Source of the DNA: Nitrospira sp.
GTDB taxonomy: Bacteria; Nitrospirota; Nitrospiria; Nitrospirales; Nitrospiraceae
Direction: 5' to 3'
DNA length: 64,000 nucleotides
Assembly (NCBI GenBank): GCA_018242765.1
Contig: JAFEBH010000011.1
Location: 124,001 to 188,000 of the forward strand
Shown here: in pieces, positions 35,346-44,307 of the stretch
How the letters are laid out: each line of letters starts with the position of its first letter
Numbering within the stretch: position 1 is the stretch's first letter
Position numbers and translations under genes: made by a program
The notes under the pieces: model-generated
What the model was told of the DNA's origin: nothing
Seen by the model: the letters and a program-made list of their open reading frames with translations, nothing else
Database searches by the model: none

Positions 35346-36521
35346 TTACGCCGCTGACTGCGTTGTGAGTGCCGAACGAAAGAACGGTTGATACCGTAAT
35401 CCATCGAGAGCCGGATGCGGCACGGCTTTATGCTGAATGAGCACTTTGAATGTCGTGCCCATCCCGTTTGGCCTTAGTAACTGAATCGCCGCTGCGAGCT
35501 CCGGGCTGTCCTGGCCAAGCCCTACGAGCATCTGTTCAATACCGAGCCCCATGAGAAAACTCATCTGGTTGGTGAAGCCGGTTGTCTGGAGGCCCTGTCC
35601 TTCGCCGGCGGTCGCCAAACTGGAAAAATCGACATGAGCGGTCATGTCCTGTTCGCCCACATACTGGAATGGATCTTCATGAACTTTGTGTTGCCGGTAA
35701 CAAAGGAATGTTCCGCGCCTTCGATCGGCACAGTACAGATCCTGGGCGGTGTGGCCGTAATCGATGGTGAGCACAAAGCCACGATCGAGACGTTGCGCCA
35801 CGTGAGTCATCCAATCGAGTCCCTGGAGATTGATCTCCGTGCGATACCCTTCCGGCCAGTCCGAACTGATGGGGTGGAGATGAGAAGCGAGCCTGTCCGA
35901 TGAGAGTGGTTTGAGACACTCAACAAATCGCCCATCCCGATAGTCTACCCAGAGTTCCTCAATGCCTTGTACCGTCATCTGGATGCGGTGGACCGGAAAC
36001 GAGTCCACGAGTTCATTGCTCAGAAACAGACCGGTCAGGCTATGTGGAGGGAGATAGGTAAGAGCGTCAACCCAGGTAATGCGTTGAGGTTGATCGAGCC
36101 AAGCAGCGAGATTGTGACGTTGTGCCTCGCGCATGGCCGGACTTCGTTCAATCAAAACATAGCGTAGGCGGTGGAACAATGAAGGGTAGTTGCGCTGAGC
36201 AGCCGACAGAATATGTCGAGCCAACAGCCCCTTGCCTGGTCCCATCTCCACGATGGTGAACAGACTGGGTTGCTCAAGCAGTCGGTCCATTTGCTCGGCT
36301 TGTTTGGACAGCGCTTGCCCAAGAATCGGATGGACATCCGAGCTTGTGTAGAAATCACCGTTCCTGCCGATGCGTTCAGCCGCCGGTTTCGACGAGCGCA
36401 TGTAGTAGCCGAACTGTGGATGGTAGAGAGCCAATTCCATGAACCGTACAAATGGAATTGGACCGGAGGCGGTCACTTCGGATGCAATGGCAGCAACGAG
36501 TTCCGGATGCCCAGCGCTCAT
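35346..36521 (-). CDS. MidA/NDUFAF7-family SAM-dependent methyltransferase
   Basis: A 391-residue class I methyltransferase of the DUF185/MidA family. Family motifs: YYMRSS with GRNGDFYTSSDVHPILG near residues 40-65, SAM-binding VEMGPGKGLLARHIL (about 88-102), and FLSNELVDSFPVHRI (about 160-175). In mitochondria the homologue NDUFAF7 dimethylates an arginine of NDUFS2 (the NuoD counterpart) during complex I assembly. The gene is directly upstream of nuoA on the same strand, which makes the same role here likely but unproven. The start at 36521 has GGAG six bases before it; an in-frame TTG lies 12 bases upstream. Confidence 0.88.
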   Translation of the reverse strand: MSAGHPELVAAIASEVTASGPIPFVRFMELALYHPQFGYYMRSSKPAAERIGRNGDFYTSSDVHPILGQALSKQAEQMDRLLEQPSLFTIVEMGPGKGLLARHILSAAQRNYPSLFHRLRYVLIERSPAMREAQRHNLAAWLDQPQRITWVDALTYLPPHSLTGLFLSNELVDSFPVHRIQMTVQGIEELWVDYRDGRFVECLKPLSSDRLASHLHPISSDWPEGYRTEINLQGLDWMTHVAQRLDRGFVLTIDYGHTAQDLYCADRRRGTFLCYRQHKVHEDPFQYVGEQDMTAHVDFSSLATAGEGQGLQTTGFTNQMSFLMGLGIEQMLVGLGQDSPELAAAIQLLRPNGMGTTFKVLIQHKAVPHPALDGLRYQPFFRSALTTQSAA

Positions 36522-37245
36522 GAAGAGCTCCAAAATTTCCGTGCTATGGGAAAAATGACACCCCTAGAGCATGGGCCATATGTACCCATCTCCTGGTATC
36601 GAAAGGTGCATAGGGTAGCGTCTTGAACTGCGTTAAGTCAAGGTGGAATAAGGGGAAACATAGCTGGGATCTCCGCACGTGCTTCTTCCCGCGCAGTAAT
36701 TCGACCATCCTCGTCTCACTCACTGCGTGGTGCCGGAACATGTTCCGCCTGATGCATTGAAGGGCGGAACTTCGGACCTCGACACCATAGGCCTGCAGCG
36801 AGCCACAATCATTTTCCGGAATGGTCCAGAATTACTGCGCAGGTCACGAGTCAGTGCGGGCATCCTGCTATGAGGAGGAAGAGAGTCTGATCAGTGCCAA
36901 ATCAGGGAGGCTACTCTTCGGTCTGATCGTTCCACTCCTAAAAGGGATCACCGACCTTAGAGCGTGATTTGCCCTGAAGCTTGGGAACCGTCCCTCTACG
37001 GCTGGCTGAGGGCCAGTGGATAGTCTTCTTCCTCCAGTATTTCAAGGCTCGGCAATGGAGCTGGATTTCGGCCTTCGGCGTTGCGTCTGCTGCGCTAATT
37101 GGCTGATGAGACTGCGCACACTGGCATTGCGGTGTTCTGCTACGGTCTTAGAGGCATGCGCAGGTTGAGCGAGAAGATTCAATAGCAGGGGAGACCTGTC
37201 GCATGATGGCGAGGCAGAGGCATCGTCTCACTGCTGGGCGCCCCC
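36522..37245. other. 724-base gap upstream of the methyltransferase-nuo operon
   Basis: No convincing gene was found. The space probably holds the promoter of the methyltransferase-nuo operon and the end of secA, which is transcribed towards it. A perfect 14-bp palindrome, CGGAACATGTTCCG, lies at 36734-36747, 213 bases before the methyltransferase start. Nothing resembling a tRNA was seen. Confidence 0.4.
36734..36747. promoter_or_regulatory. 14-bp perfect palindrome, possible operator
   Basis: CGGAACATGTTCCG reads the same on both strands. It lies in the long gap upstream of the nuo operon. The regulator is unknown; a chance palindrome of this length is possible. Confidence 0.3.
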
Positions 37246-39969
37246 CTATGTTCCGTGGCACTTCTTGTATTTCTTCCCGCTGCCGCAGGGGCAGGGATCA
37301 TTGCGACCGACCTTGTTCTCAGCCCGTTGGGCCGGAGCAGGCGCCGTGACCGGTTCCTCACCACGGTTCAAAGTGAGTTTAGGTTGCGGGCGTTGGGGGA
37401 TTGGCTCGGGTGGAGTACTCGGTTGTTCGCCTTCATGGCGGACAGCCTGCACATGGAACAGCCGTTCGAGCGTGTCTGATTTGACCCGTTCCATCATGCC
37501 GGCGAACAGATCAAACCCTTCTCGCTTATATTCGATCAACGGGTCTTTCTGACCGTAGCCGCGAAGCCCGATGCCGTCTCGCAGATGGTCCATCGCTAAC
37601 AGATGGTCCTTCCAATGGTGATCAATGACCTGGAGCATGAACGTCTTCTCCAGGAAACGCATCAATTCCGGTCCGAGCTCTGCTTCTTTTTTCGTATAGG
37701 CTTCTTGCACGTGGGCTTTCAGGTCTTCCAGCAAGGCGTCGCGCCCCACATCACGCAGGGAGTCCCCCCCATCGTGTTTGCCTTGGGTGATGTCTAGGCC
37801 GAATTGAGCGTGCATGACTTCAGTCAACCCTTTGACGTCCCAATCCTCGGGGTATTGATCTGGAGGACAATACACATTGAGGGACGACTCAACCGACCCC
37901 GCCATCATGTCATGAAGATCAGTGGTCAGGTTTTCCCCACTCAACACAGCCCGGCGGTGACGGTAGATTACTTCACGCTGCTTGTTCATGACGTCGTCGT
38001 ATTCAAGCAACTGTTTCCGGATTTCAAAGTTATGGGCCTCAACCTTCTTTTGTGCGTTCGCAATCGCCCTGGTGACCATGCCATGTTCGATCGGGACGCC
38101 TTCCTCCATGCCGAGCTTGAGCATCAGTTGAGACACCCGTTCGGATGCGAAGATCCGCATCAAGTCGTCTTCCAATGAGAGGTAGAACCGTGACGTACCC
38201 GGATCTCCCTGGCGACCGGCTCGTCCACGAAGCTGATTGTCGATGCGGCGGCTTTCATGGCGCTCCGTGCCAAGAATATGCAGTCCCCCAACCCCGATGA
38301 CTTCCTGCTTGTTCTTCTCACAATCGGATCGAATTTCCTCATAGACCTCAAGCTTGCGGCTCTCGGAAATGTTCTCCTCGCGATACAACACTTGCTTGTA
38401 CATGAAGTCCGGATTGCCGCCCAATAAGATGTCGGTTCCGCGGCCCGCCATATTGGTGGCGATCGTGACGGCCCCCTTGCGCCCAGCCTGGGCGACGATT
38501 TCCGCTTCCCGTTCATGCTGCTTGGCGTTGAGGACGTTGTGCTTCACCCCATTACGATTCAGGAGTCCGGCAAGTTTCTCCGATTTTTCGATCGAAATGG
38601 TTCCGACGAGCACCGGTTGTCCGCGTTCGTGGCATTCCTTGATCTCTTCGACGATTGCCGAAAACTTTTCCTTCTCGGTGCGATAGACGACATCGGCATA
38701 ATCCTGGCGGATCATTTGACGATTGGTCGGCACAACGTTGACATCGAGGTTGTAGATCTTGGCAAACTCGGCGGCTTCGGTATCGGCGGTCCCGGTCATG
38801 CCGCTGAGCTTGCTGTACATCCGAAAATAGTTTTGGAAGGTCACGGATGCAAGGGTCTGGTTCTCGTTGGCGATCTTCACCCCTTCCTTGGCCTCCACGG
38901 CCTGATGCAACCCGTCGCTCCAGCGTCGACCTGGCATCAACCGCCCCGTGAACTCGTCCACGATGATGACTTCGCCGTCCTTCACCACATAGTCCACATC
39001 TCGCCTGTAGAGTGTGTAGGCCTGCAGGGCCTTGACCACGTGGTGGACCATGTCCATGTTGGCCGGATCGTACAGATTGTCCACGCCCAGCAGTTTTTCG
39101 ACTCGTGCGTTGCCGTCTTCGGTCAAGGCCGCCGTCTTGGTTTTCTCTTCAATAGTGTAGTCTGTTTCGGCCTTCAGCTGAGGGATGATCGCATTGATCC
39201 GATAATACAGGTCGGTGGTCTGATCGGTTTGGCCGGAAATGATCAACGGTGTACGGGCTTCATCGATCAAAATGCTGTCGACTTCGTCCACGATCGCGAA
39301 GTTCAGCTCGCGTTGGACGCACTGGTTCAATGCCGTGACGACCAGGTTATCGCGAAGGTAGTCGAATCCATATTCGTTGTTCGTCCCATAAGTAATGTCG
39401 GCGCGATACGCTTCGGGTCTCGTGCAGGGACGCAGGTGTTGCAGCCGTTTGTCAGATGCCTCGTAGGTCGGATCGTACATAAACGAAGCATCGTGTTGAA
39501 TGATGCCCGTGGAGAGTCCCAACGCATGGTAGAGCTGAGCCATCCACTGGGCGTCGCGCTTCGCCAGGTAATCATTGACTGTGACGAGATGGACCCCTTT
39601 GCCCTCCAAGGCATTGAGATAGACGGGTAGGGTTGCGACCAGGGTTTTCCCTTCGCCGGTTTTCATCTCGGCAATACGCCCACGGTGGAGGATCATGCCG
39701 CCGATCAGCTGCACATCGAAATGGCGCATATTGAGCTTGCGGCGCGACATCTCCCGGCACACAGCAAACGCTTCTGGCAGGATGTCGTCGAGCGTCTGGC
39801 CTGCTTCAAGCCGCTTCTTGAAGTCCTGTGTCTTGTCGGCGAGCGCCTCATCAGAGAGGGGGGTGAGTCCGGCCTCCAGCCCATTGATCTGTGTCACGAT
39901 TGGCCGCAGGGCCTTGATTTCCCGTTCGTTTTTACTGCCGAAAATTAGGTTGAGTACTTGCGTAACCAT
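37246..39969 (-). CDS. secA: Preprotein translocase ATPase SecA
   Basis: The ATP-driven motor of the Sec export channel, 907 residues. Visible parts: N-terminal [21 protein letters not shown], Walker [19 protein letters not shown]-like [21 protein letters not shown], the preprotein cross-linking region, the second nucleotide-binding fold with [15 protein letters not shown], the [13 protein letters not shown] motif, and a C-terminal zinc motif [17 protein letters not shown] that binds SecB or lipids. Standard length and intact motifs. It is divergent from the envelope cluster at 40221-53203. Confidence 0.97.
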   Translation of the reverse strand: MVTQVLNLIFGSKNEREIKALRPIVTQINGLEAGLTPLSDEALADKTQDFKKRLEAGQTLDDILPEAFAVCREMSRRKLNMRHFDVQLIGGMILHRGRIAEMKTGEGKTLVATLPVYLNALEGKGVHLVTVNDYLAKRDAQWMAQLYHALGLSTGIIQHDASFMYDPTYEASDKRLQHLRPCTRPEAYRADITYGTNNEYGFDYLRDNLVVTALNQCVQRELNFAIVDEVDSILIDEARTPLIISGQTDQTTDLYYRINAIIPQLKAETDYTIEEKTKTAALTEDGNARVEKLLGVDNLYDPANMDMVHHVVKALQAYTLYRRDVDYVVKDGEVIIVDEFTGRLMPGRRWSDGLHQAVEAKEGVKIANENQTLASVTFQNYFRMYSKLSGMTGTADTEAAEFAKIYNLDVNVVPTNRQMIRQDYADVVYRTEKEKFSAIVEEIKECHERGQPVLVGTISIEKSEKLAGLLNRNGVKHNVLNAKQHEREAEIVAQAGRKGAVTIATNMAGRGTDILLGGNPDFMYKQVLYREENISESRKLEVYEEIRSDCEKNKQEVIGVGGLHILGTERHESRRIDNQLRGRAGRQGDPGTSRFYLSLEDDLMRIFASERVSQLMLKLGMEEGVPIEHGMVTRAIANAQKKVEAHNFEIRKQLLEYDDVMNKQREVIYRHRRAVLSGENLTTDLHDMMAGSVESSLNVYCPPDQYPEDWDVKGLTEVMHAQFGLDITQGKHDGGDSLRDVGRDALLEDLKAHVQEAYTKKEAELGPELMRFLEKTFMLQVIDHHWKDHLLAMDHLRDGIGLRGYGQKDPLIEYKREGFDLFAGMMERVKSDTLERLFHVQAVRHEGEQPSTPPEPIPQRPQPKLTLNRGEEPVTAPAPAQRAENKVGRNDPCPCGSGKKYKKCHGT

Positions 39970-40114
39970 AGAAGTAGATTAAGTTGATATGTAGTGAGCG
40001 ATAGTCGTTCTTGATGATATTTGGGTTTGGGTATTGGTGCCTTAAATAACCAAGGCAGTATACAGCATCTTTTCGGTGAATCCTACCTGATCCGCTGGTA
40101 GCCTCTGCGGTGGC

Positions 40115-40144
40115 TTGACAGGTGTTGATTTGGTCGCCTAGTAT
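40115..40144 (+). promoter_or_regulatory. Sigma-70-like promoter of the envelope cluster
   Basis: TTGACA (40115-40120) and TAGTAT (40139-40144) with an 18-base spacer. The predicted transcript start near 40151 lies just before the GCAT-repeat element. It is the only good match in the secA-divergent space. Confidence 0.6.
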
Positions 40145-40156
40145 ACGAACGATGTT

Positions 40157-40179
40157 GCATCTGTAGCATGCGTGAGCAT
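40157..40179 (+). promoter_or_regulatory. GCAT triple-repeat element, copy 1
   Basis: Three GCAT words with 9- to 10-base periods just after the predicted transcript start. The 17-base part at 40164-40180 (TAGCATGCGTGAGCATG) recurs with two changes at 47934-47950. It could be an operator bound by a multimeric regulator. Confidence 0.45.
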
Positions 40180-40220
40180 GTCGGAGATCAACGGGCCTCC
40201 ATCAGGAAGTGCATTCGAGC

Positions 40221-40526
40221 ATGAGCCAGACATTCAGAAAATTCCTTTCGATATCGCTTGTGCTTGGTGTTCTCGTGATCGGTGGCCTGGCTCAGGCGCA
40301 AGCGGCTGAACATGCCGGGCACCATGCGCAACATCAGGCAGCCACACACGGGACACTCCTCTGTTCCTGGATGTGCGCCGCGGGCACAGTGCTTGATAGT
40401 CAGGTGGTGTTGCTCCAGACTGAACATAGCCCTGTCGCGATTCTCCAGATTTTTGATTCAACGGATACAATCTCTCAATTTTCTCGCATCTACGCCAACC
40501 GCGGTCCCCCTTCTTTCTCTCTGTAG
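40221..40526 (+). CDS. Small exported His-rich CxWxC protein, paralogue 1
   Basis: A 101-residue unrecognised protein with a signal peptide ending near ALA-type residues (QAQAAE). After it come a His-rich stretch (EHAGHHAQHQAATHG), the motif CSWMC, about 40 unremarkable residues and a C-terminal RGPPSFSL. The same plan recurs in four other genes of this cluster. The spaced His and Cys residues suggest metal binding, which is inference. I chose the ATG at 40221; an in-frame GTG lies at 40209. It is first in the run that continues with a barrel gene and a thioredoxin gene. Confidence 0.7.
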   Translation: MSQTFRKFLSISLVLGVLVIGGLAQAQAAEHAGHHAQHQAATHGTLLCSWMCAAGTVLDSQVVLLQTEHSPVAILQIFDSTDTISQFSRIYANRGPPSFSL

Positions 40527-40643
40527 CCCGTACCACTTCATCGCCCAGTAGAGCGTGATTTTGTCCATCCGGTCACCCACTGCGTGGGGTTCTTGATCTG
40601 GTGAGCAAAAGACAGCGTGTGTGGAGAGAGGTTTTTCAATATC

Positions 40644-41789
40644 ATGGGCCGAATATCATCCCAATTCAACCGATTCCTCGTTCTTGCCGTTCTGCTCCTC
40701 GCCCTGGATCTCAACACGAGAACGGCAGAGGGGTCTTGTGGGTCTGTGACGTGCTTTGTGGTGATCGGATCTCAGCAGCAGGTGTCACCGAAGGGCCTGC
40801 TCACGGTGAACGCTTTTTATAACTATACGCCGCAAGGGACTCTACTCAGCGGGACCGACGGAGTGATTCCCGCGGTCGATCTCGACAACCGGCAACTTAT
40901 TTTGGGGCACCACAAAGAGATCCGCACCATTACGCAAATGTATACGCTTGATCTCAACTATGGGGTGACCGATCGGTTTGGCATCGAAGTCGCCATTCCC
41001 TATAAGAAGATCAAGCACCGTCACTTTGATGGATTAGGCGAAGTCAACGGAGGGGCCGGTGAGGAGACCCAATTTTCCGATAACGGCTTCGGTGATGTGT
41101 TCATTAACGCGAAATACAATGTATTGCCCTCTCTGAGGAGTCTTCTCGTAACGGGCTTTGGTGTCTATGTTCCCACCGGTGATCATAATCAAACGACCGC
41201 TGGGCTCGAAGGTGCGGAAACGATGGAACCGACCGCTCAGATCGGGCGTGGTCAGGTCGGTGTGCAGGCGTCGTTCTATCAAGCCTATGAGTTGATTCCC
41301 CATCGGCTGAACCAGTTCGCGTCCGGCAGCTATCGCCATACGTTTCGTAACAACTTTGGGTACCAATTCGGCGACCAATTTGATTTTTCACTCGGGGCCA
41401 ATCTGGTGACGGTCCCTTGGCTTGTACTGACCAATCAGTTCAACTTTCGCTACATGATGCGCGATCACTATCGGGGGTCGCTCGCTCGGTCGCAGACACC
41501 AAGCGATCCCACGTTTCCGGACGAAGTCATTGTCCTGGACGACACCATCAGGAACCGATCAGTTCCGACAACCGGCTCCACATATTTTGCCTATACGCCA
41601 GGATTCCAGGTCAATCTCGGAGACGTCGTTCAGACAACGTTGAACGTCAAGACGCCGCTCATCGATAACACCTCGCTCTACTTTTATGCGCAAATCCCGG
41701 TCTATCGGGATTTCAATGGAAATCTGGCACAAGGCGTGAGCTACGTTTTCGGCGTGACGAAAGTGTTTCAAGTTTTGAATCCGTCGTAG
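40644..41789 (+). CDS. Outer-membrane beta-barrel protein with CGSVxC N-terminus, paralogue 1
   Basis: A 381-residue exported protein. A signal peptide (about residues 1-30) is followed by the mature start SCGSVTCFVVIGSQQ. The rest alternates in the manner of a 10- to 14-strand barrel, with repeated patterns (LDLNYGVTDRFGIEVAIPYK; FGDVFINAKYNVLPSLRSLLV; TGFGVYVPTGD). It resembles the MetA-pathway/phenol-degradation transporter-like barrel families, but I would not assign a substrate. Two paralogues (42782-43852 and 48973-50043) share the Cys pair and the same strand patterns. I chose the ATG at 40644 because it begins the signal peptide. Confidence 0.78.
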   Translation: MGRISSQFNRFLVLAVLLLALDLNTRTAEGSCGSVTCFVVIGSQQQVSPKGLLTVNAFYNYTPQGTLLSGTDGVIPAVDLDNRQLILGHHKEIRTITQMYTLDLNYGVTDRFGIEVAIPYKKIKHRHFDGLGEVNGGAGEETQFSDNGFGDVFINAKYNVLPSLRSLLVTGFGVYVPTGDHNQTTAGLEGAETMEPTAQIGRGQVGVQASFYQAYELIPHRLNQFASGSYRHTFRNNFGYQFGDQFDFSLGANLVTVPWLVLTNQFNFRYMMRDHYRGSLARSQTPSDPTFPDEVIVLDDTIRNRSVPTTGSTYFAYTPGFQVNLGDVVQTTLNVKTPLIDNTSLYFYAQIPVYRDFNGNLAQGVSYVFGVTKVFQVLNPS

Positions 41790-41820
41790 ACGTTGAATAC
41801 GTATAAGGAAGGAGAATGCC

Positions 41821-42363
41821 ATGAAATATTCGTCTTTTCTCCACATAGGTCTTCTTGTTGCGACCGTTGGGCTCTTGCCGATCAATGGTTTGGCCATGGG
41901 CTCACGTGTCCCGGCTGTGGGCACGACCGCTGAGGATTTTCGCTTGGTCGACTTGGAAGGTAAGTCGCAGAGCTTGAGTCAATATCGCGGCAAGGTCGTG
42001 CTCCTGAATTTCTGGGCCACCTGGTGCAAGCCTTGCACGACGGAGATGCCCGCGATGCAAACCATGTACGACAAGCTGCGGGATAAAGGATTTGTGGTGT
42101 TGGCCGTCAATGAACTGGAGGATGAACCGAAGGTCCGTGAACACATTAAGCAGCATGGCCATACGTTTCCTGTGCTCATGGACCGCGACAATAAAGTTGC
42201 CAACCAGTTCGGAGTGTTCGGCTTACCGGTGAGCGTGTTCATCGATGAAAAGGGCGTGGTTCGCGAGTACATCAAAGGTGGTCTCCTCACGGAGCAGGTG
42301 ATTCTCGACACCGTGGCACGGATCCAAAACCCAGAACCGATGAAGGCGGCATCGCTCAAGTAG
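41821..42363 (+). CDS. TlpA-like thioredoxin-family protein
   Basis: A 180-residue periplasmic redox protein with an N-terminal signal or anchor (about residues 1-26). The thioredoxin active site is WCKPC in LNFWATWCKPCTTEMP, and the cis-proline lies in FGLPVSVFID. Membrane-linked TlpA proteins reduce disulfides in cytochrome c or copper-site maturation. Here it lies between two copies of the CxWxC/barrel pair, so those cysteines are likely targets (inference). GGAG lies upstream of the ATG; the next gene starts ten bases after its stop. Confidence 0.88.
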   Translation: MKYSSFLHIGLLVATVGLLPINGLAMGSRVPAVGTTAEDFRLVDLEGKSQSLSQYRGKVVLLNFWATWCKPCTTEMPAMQTMYDKLRDKGFVVLAVNELEDEPKVREHIKQHGHTFPVLMDRDNKVANQFGVFGLPVSVFIDEKGVVREYIKGGLLTEQVILDTVARIQNPEPMKAASLK

Positions 42364-42373
42364 TAAACGAAAC

Positions 42374-42682
42374 ATGTCAGCAAGGTTGAAACAATCCTGG
42401 TTTGTCTGGTTGCTTTTGGTTTGCCTTGTGCTGGTGAACGGAGCTATGGCTGCGCCAAGCGTGGGCCATGCTCAGCACCATGCAGACCATCAGGCCGGAA
42501 CTCACTCGACCGGACTCTGTGCTTGGTTCTGTGCGGCAGGACAGGACGTGGAGTCCACGTCGGTTTCGTTAGAGTCCACTCTTCAGCTCGTCGAGCAAAC
42601 GGTCGTTGTTCACAGCAATCCAATTCGTATTCCCGTTTCTTTCCAGTACTTCTTCAGAGGGCCCCCTTCTCTTCTCGCATAA
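42374..42682 (+). CDS. Small exported His-rich CxWxC protein, paralogue 2
   Basis: A 102-residue protein with a signal peptide to about residue 27 (GAMAAP). The mature part has GHAQHHADHQAGTHS, then CAWFCAAG, and ends RGPPSLLA. It is clearly related to the 40221-40526 protein in layout and length. It sits ten bases after the thioredoxin gene and upstream of the second barrel, like paralogue 1 before the first barrel. Function unknown; metal binding is a reasonable guess. Confidence 0.72.
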   Translation: MSARLKQSWFVWLLLVCLVLVNGAMAAPSVGHAQHHADHQAGTHSTGLCAWFCAAGQDVESTSVSLESTLQLVEQTVVVHSNPIRIPVSFQYFFRGPPSLLA

Positions 42683-42781
42683 CGCCTGCATATAGGCAGG
42701 TGTTTCCTTAACAACCGTGTTTTGCGGCGAGCTCCGATAGACGGATTTCGTCGTGTCACAACACAGAAAGAGTTTGGAATC

Positions 42782-43852
42782 ATGGTACGGACGATCTTGT
42801 CCTGTGTTCTTGCTGTCTTGAGTGGAGTCGGACTGGCGGTGTCGATCCTCAATCCACATTGGGTTGAGGCTTCCTGTGGCTCTGTGAGTTGCTTCGTCGT
42901 GATCGGCTCACAACAACAGGTACCGATGAAGGGATTACTGACCGTCAATGCGATTTACAACTGGACCCCGATGGAGGCACCTCCTGGAGAGGGGGGGCGG
43001 ATCCCATTTGCCAATCAGGGGACCAGAACGCTCACGTTGGCGAACTTGAATGTGAACAGCATCAAAACTACGACACGCACGGCGACCTTGGACCTCAATT
43101 ATGGTTTGACCGACCGTATTGGTATTCAGGTGACGATTCCTTACAAACATGTCGAATCCAACGCTCAAATCGGCGGGCTCGTTCCTGTGCCATACGGTGA
43201 GGGCGGACTCGGTGATATTCGCGCTTCCCTGAAATACAACGTTCTGCCGACCCTCCGCAGTATGATCGTATTAGGCGTCGGGGTTGATTTCCCAACCGGC
43301 AGCTACGGCAAATTCGCACAGGGAACGACTTTAGCGGAATCGACACTCCAGATCGGCCGCGGAAATTTCGGAGTGGTTCCCCTGATCTATCAAACGTATG
43401 AACTGATTCCTCATCGAGTGAGTCAGTTTGCCTCAGCGAGTTATCGGCACACATTTAAAAACAGCGACGGCTACAAATTCGGCGACGATGTGAACGCAAG
43501 CTTGGGGCTTAATGTGATCCCGCTTGAACAGACCCCCTGGCTGGTGCTGACGCAACAGTTCAATTTCCGATGGATGCAGAACGATGCGATGGACTCGTCA
43601 TTGTTCTTATTCAATCCTGGTGGATCTCCTATCTTGCTCGATCCAACAGTCAAGTTTCGGGCAGTACCAACAACTGGTTCAACCTATGTCGCCTATTCGC
43701 CGGGTGTCATGTTCAATGTGATGAATTTCGCCTCGTTCTATTTCATCGCGCAGATCCCCATTCATCGGGATTTCAACGGCAATCTTGAGCAACAGATCAG
43801 TTACATCTTTGGGATGACCAAGTCATTCCAACTGTTTGGCGGAGCGTCTTAG
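42782..43852 (+). CDS. Outer-membrane beta-barrel protein with CGSVxC N-terminus, paralogue 2
   Basis: A 356-residue barrel-type protein, paralogous to 40644-41789. A signal peptide (about 30 residues) leads to SCGSVSCFVVIGSQQQVPMKG. Shared patterns follow: LDLNYGLTDRIGIQVTIPYKH; LGDIRASLKYNVLPTLRSMIV; IGRGNFGVVPLIYQTYELIPHR; IAQIPIHRDFNGNLEQQISYIFG. I chose the ATG at 42782; the frame stays open 60 bases upstream. The two cysteines five residues apart at the mature end could bind a metal or form a disulfide handled by the TlpA-like protein. Confidence 0.78.
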   Translation: MVRTILSCVLAVLSGVGLAVSILNPHWVEASCGSVSCFVVIGSQQQVPMKGLLTVNAIYNWTPMEAPPGEGGRIPFANQGTRTLTLANLNVNSIKTTTRTATLDLNYGLTDRIGIQVTIPYKHVESNAQIGGLVPVPYGEGGLGDIRASLKYNVLPTLRSMIVLGVGVDFPTGSYGKFAQGTTLAESTLQIGRGNFGVVPLIYQTYELIPHRVSQFASASYRHTFKNSDGYKFGDDVNASLGLNVIPLEQTPWLVLTQQFNFRWMQNDAMDSSLFLFNPGGSPILLDPTVKFRAVPTTGSTYVAYSPGVMFNVMNFASFYFIAQIPIHRDFNGNLEQQISYIFGMTKSFQLFGGAS

Positions 43853-43885
43853 AGAATCGACAGGAACGACGGAATCGAATCGGCC

Positions 43886-44230
43886 ATGGTGAGAAAGCTC
43901 CGACAAACAGTTTCTCGAGCACTGACCGGTTGCTGCGTTGTGCTCTGGTTGACCGGATTCTTATCGGTTGGACAGGGAAATCTGACGACACAATGGGCAG
44001 TATCCCACTGCCCAAGCGGACAGGCGCAGAACAGTCAGCAGAGCCACAATCATTGTGCCTGGCATTGCAGCGGCTTCGACACCCAGAGTGGTGACGAACG
44101 ATCCGAATCCACCGCGGATCTTCAGGTGAGTCTTGTCTGGAATCTTGGCACTATTCCCCCACAGCACGCACGTATTGATGGCCAATTTCCACCTCGTGGT
44201 CCGCCGCAGTGTGTTCCTGAGATTACCTAG
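43886..44230 (+). CDS. Small exported His-rich CxWxC-type protein, paralogue 3 (diverged)
   Basis: A 114-residue protein with a hydrophobic N-terminal segment (about residues 14-30). The mature part holds SQQSHNHCAWHCSG, where the CxWxC motif includes an extra His, and ends near PRGPPQC. It is the most diverged of the five paralogues but keeps the order His stretch, CAWxC, RGPP. It follows barrel 2 by 33 bases and precedes the first propeller lipoprotein. Confidence 0.62.
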   Translation: MVRKLRQTVSRALTGCCVVLWLTGFLSVGQGNLTTQWAVSHCPSGQAQNSQQSHNHCAWHCSGFDTQSGDERSESTADLQVSLVWNLGTIPPQHARIDGQFPPRGPPQCVPEIT

Positions 44231-44241
44231 CACACAATCGT

Positions 44242-44265
44242 TTGGGGAGCCGGCTGCGCTCCCAA
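44242..44265 (+). terminator. Hairpin between paralogue 3 and the propeller gene
   Basis: TTGGGGAGC ... GCTCCCAA, an 8-bp stem with one bulged base and a 7-base loop, 12 bases after the stop. There is no T-run, so it may be an attenuator or processing site instead. Confidence 0.4.
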
Positions 44266-44307
44266 TAATCACGTTAAAAACGACAATGTATGAGGAAGGA
44301 ACGTTCC

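Noticed and set aside
36544..36741. Small minus-strand frame upstream of the methyltransferase gene
   Set aside because: Composition and lack of any recognisable feature argue against a gene.
36734..36747. Palindrome considered as a Gram-positive-type LexA box
   Set aside because: The GAAC/GTTC half-sites are separated by two bases and not four.
38515..39630. Long open frame (371 codons) on the plus strand
   Set aside because: It lies opposite secA, whose motifs are intact on the minus strand; the product has no recognisable domain and no ribosome site.
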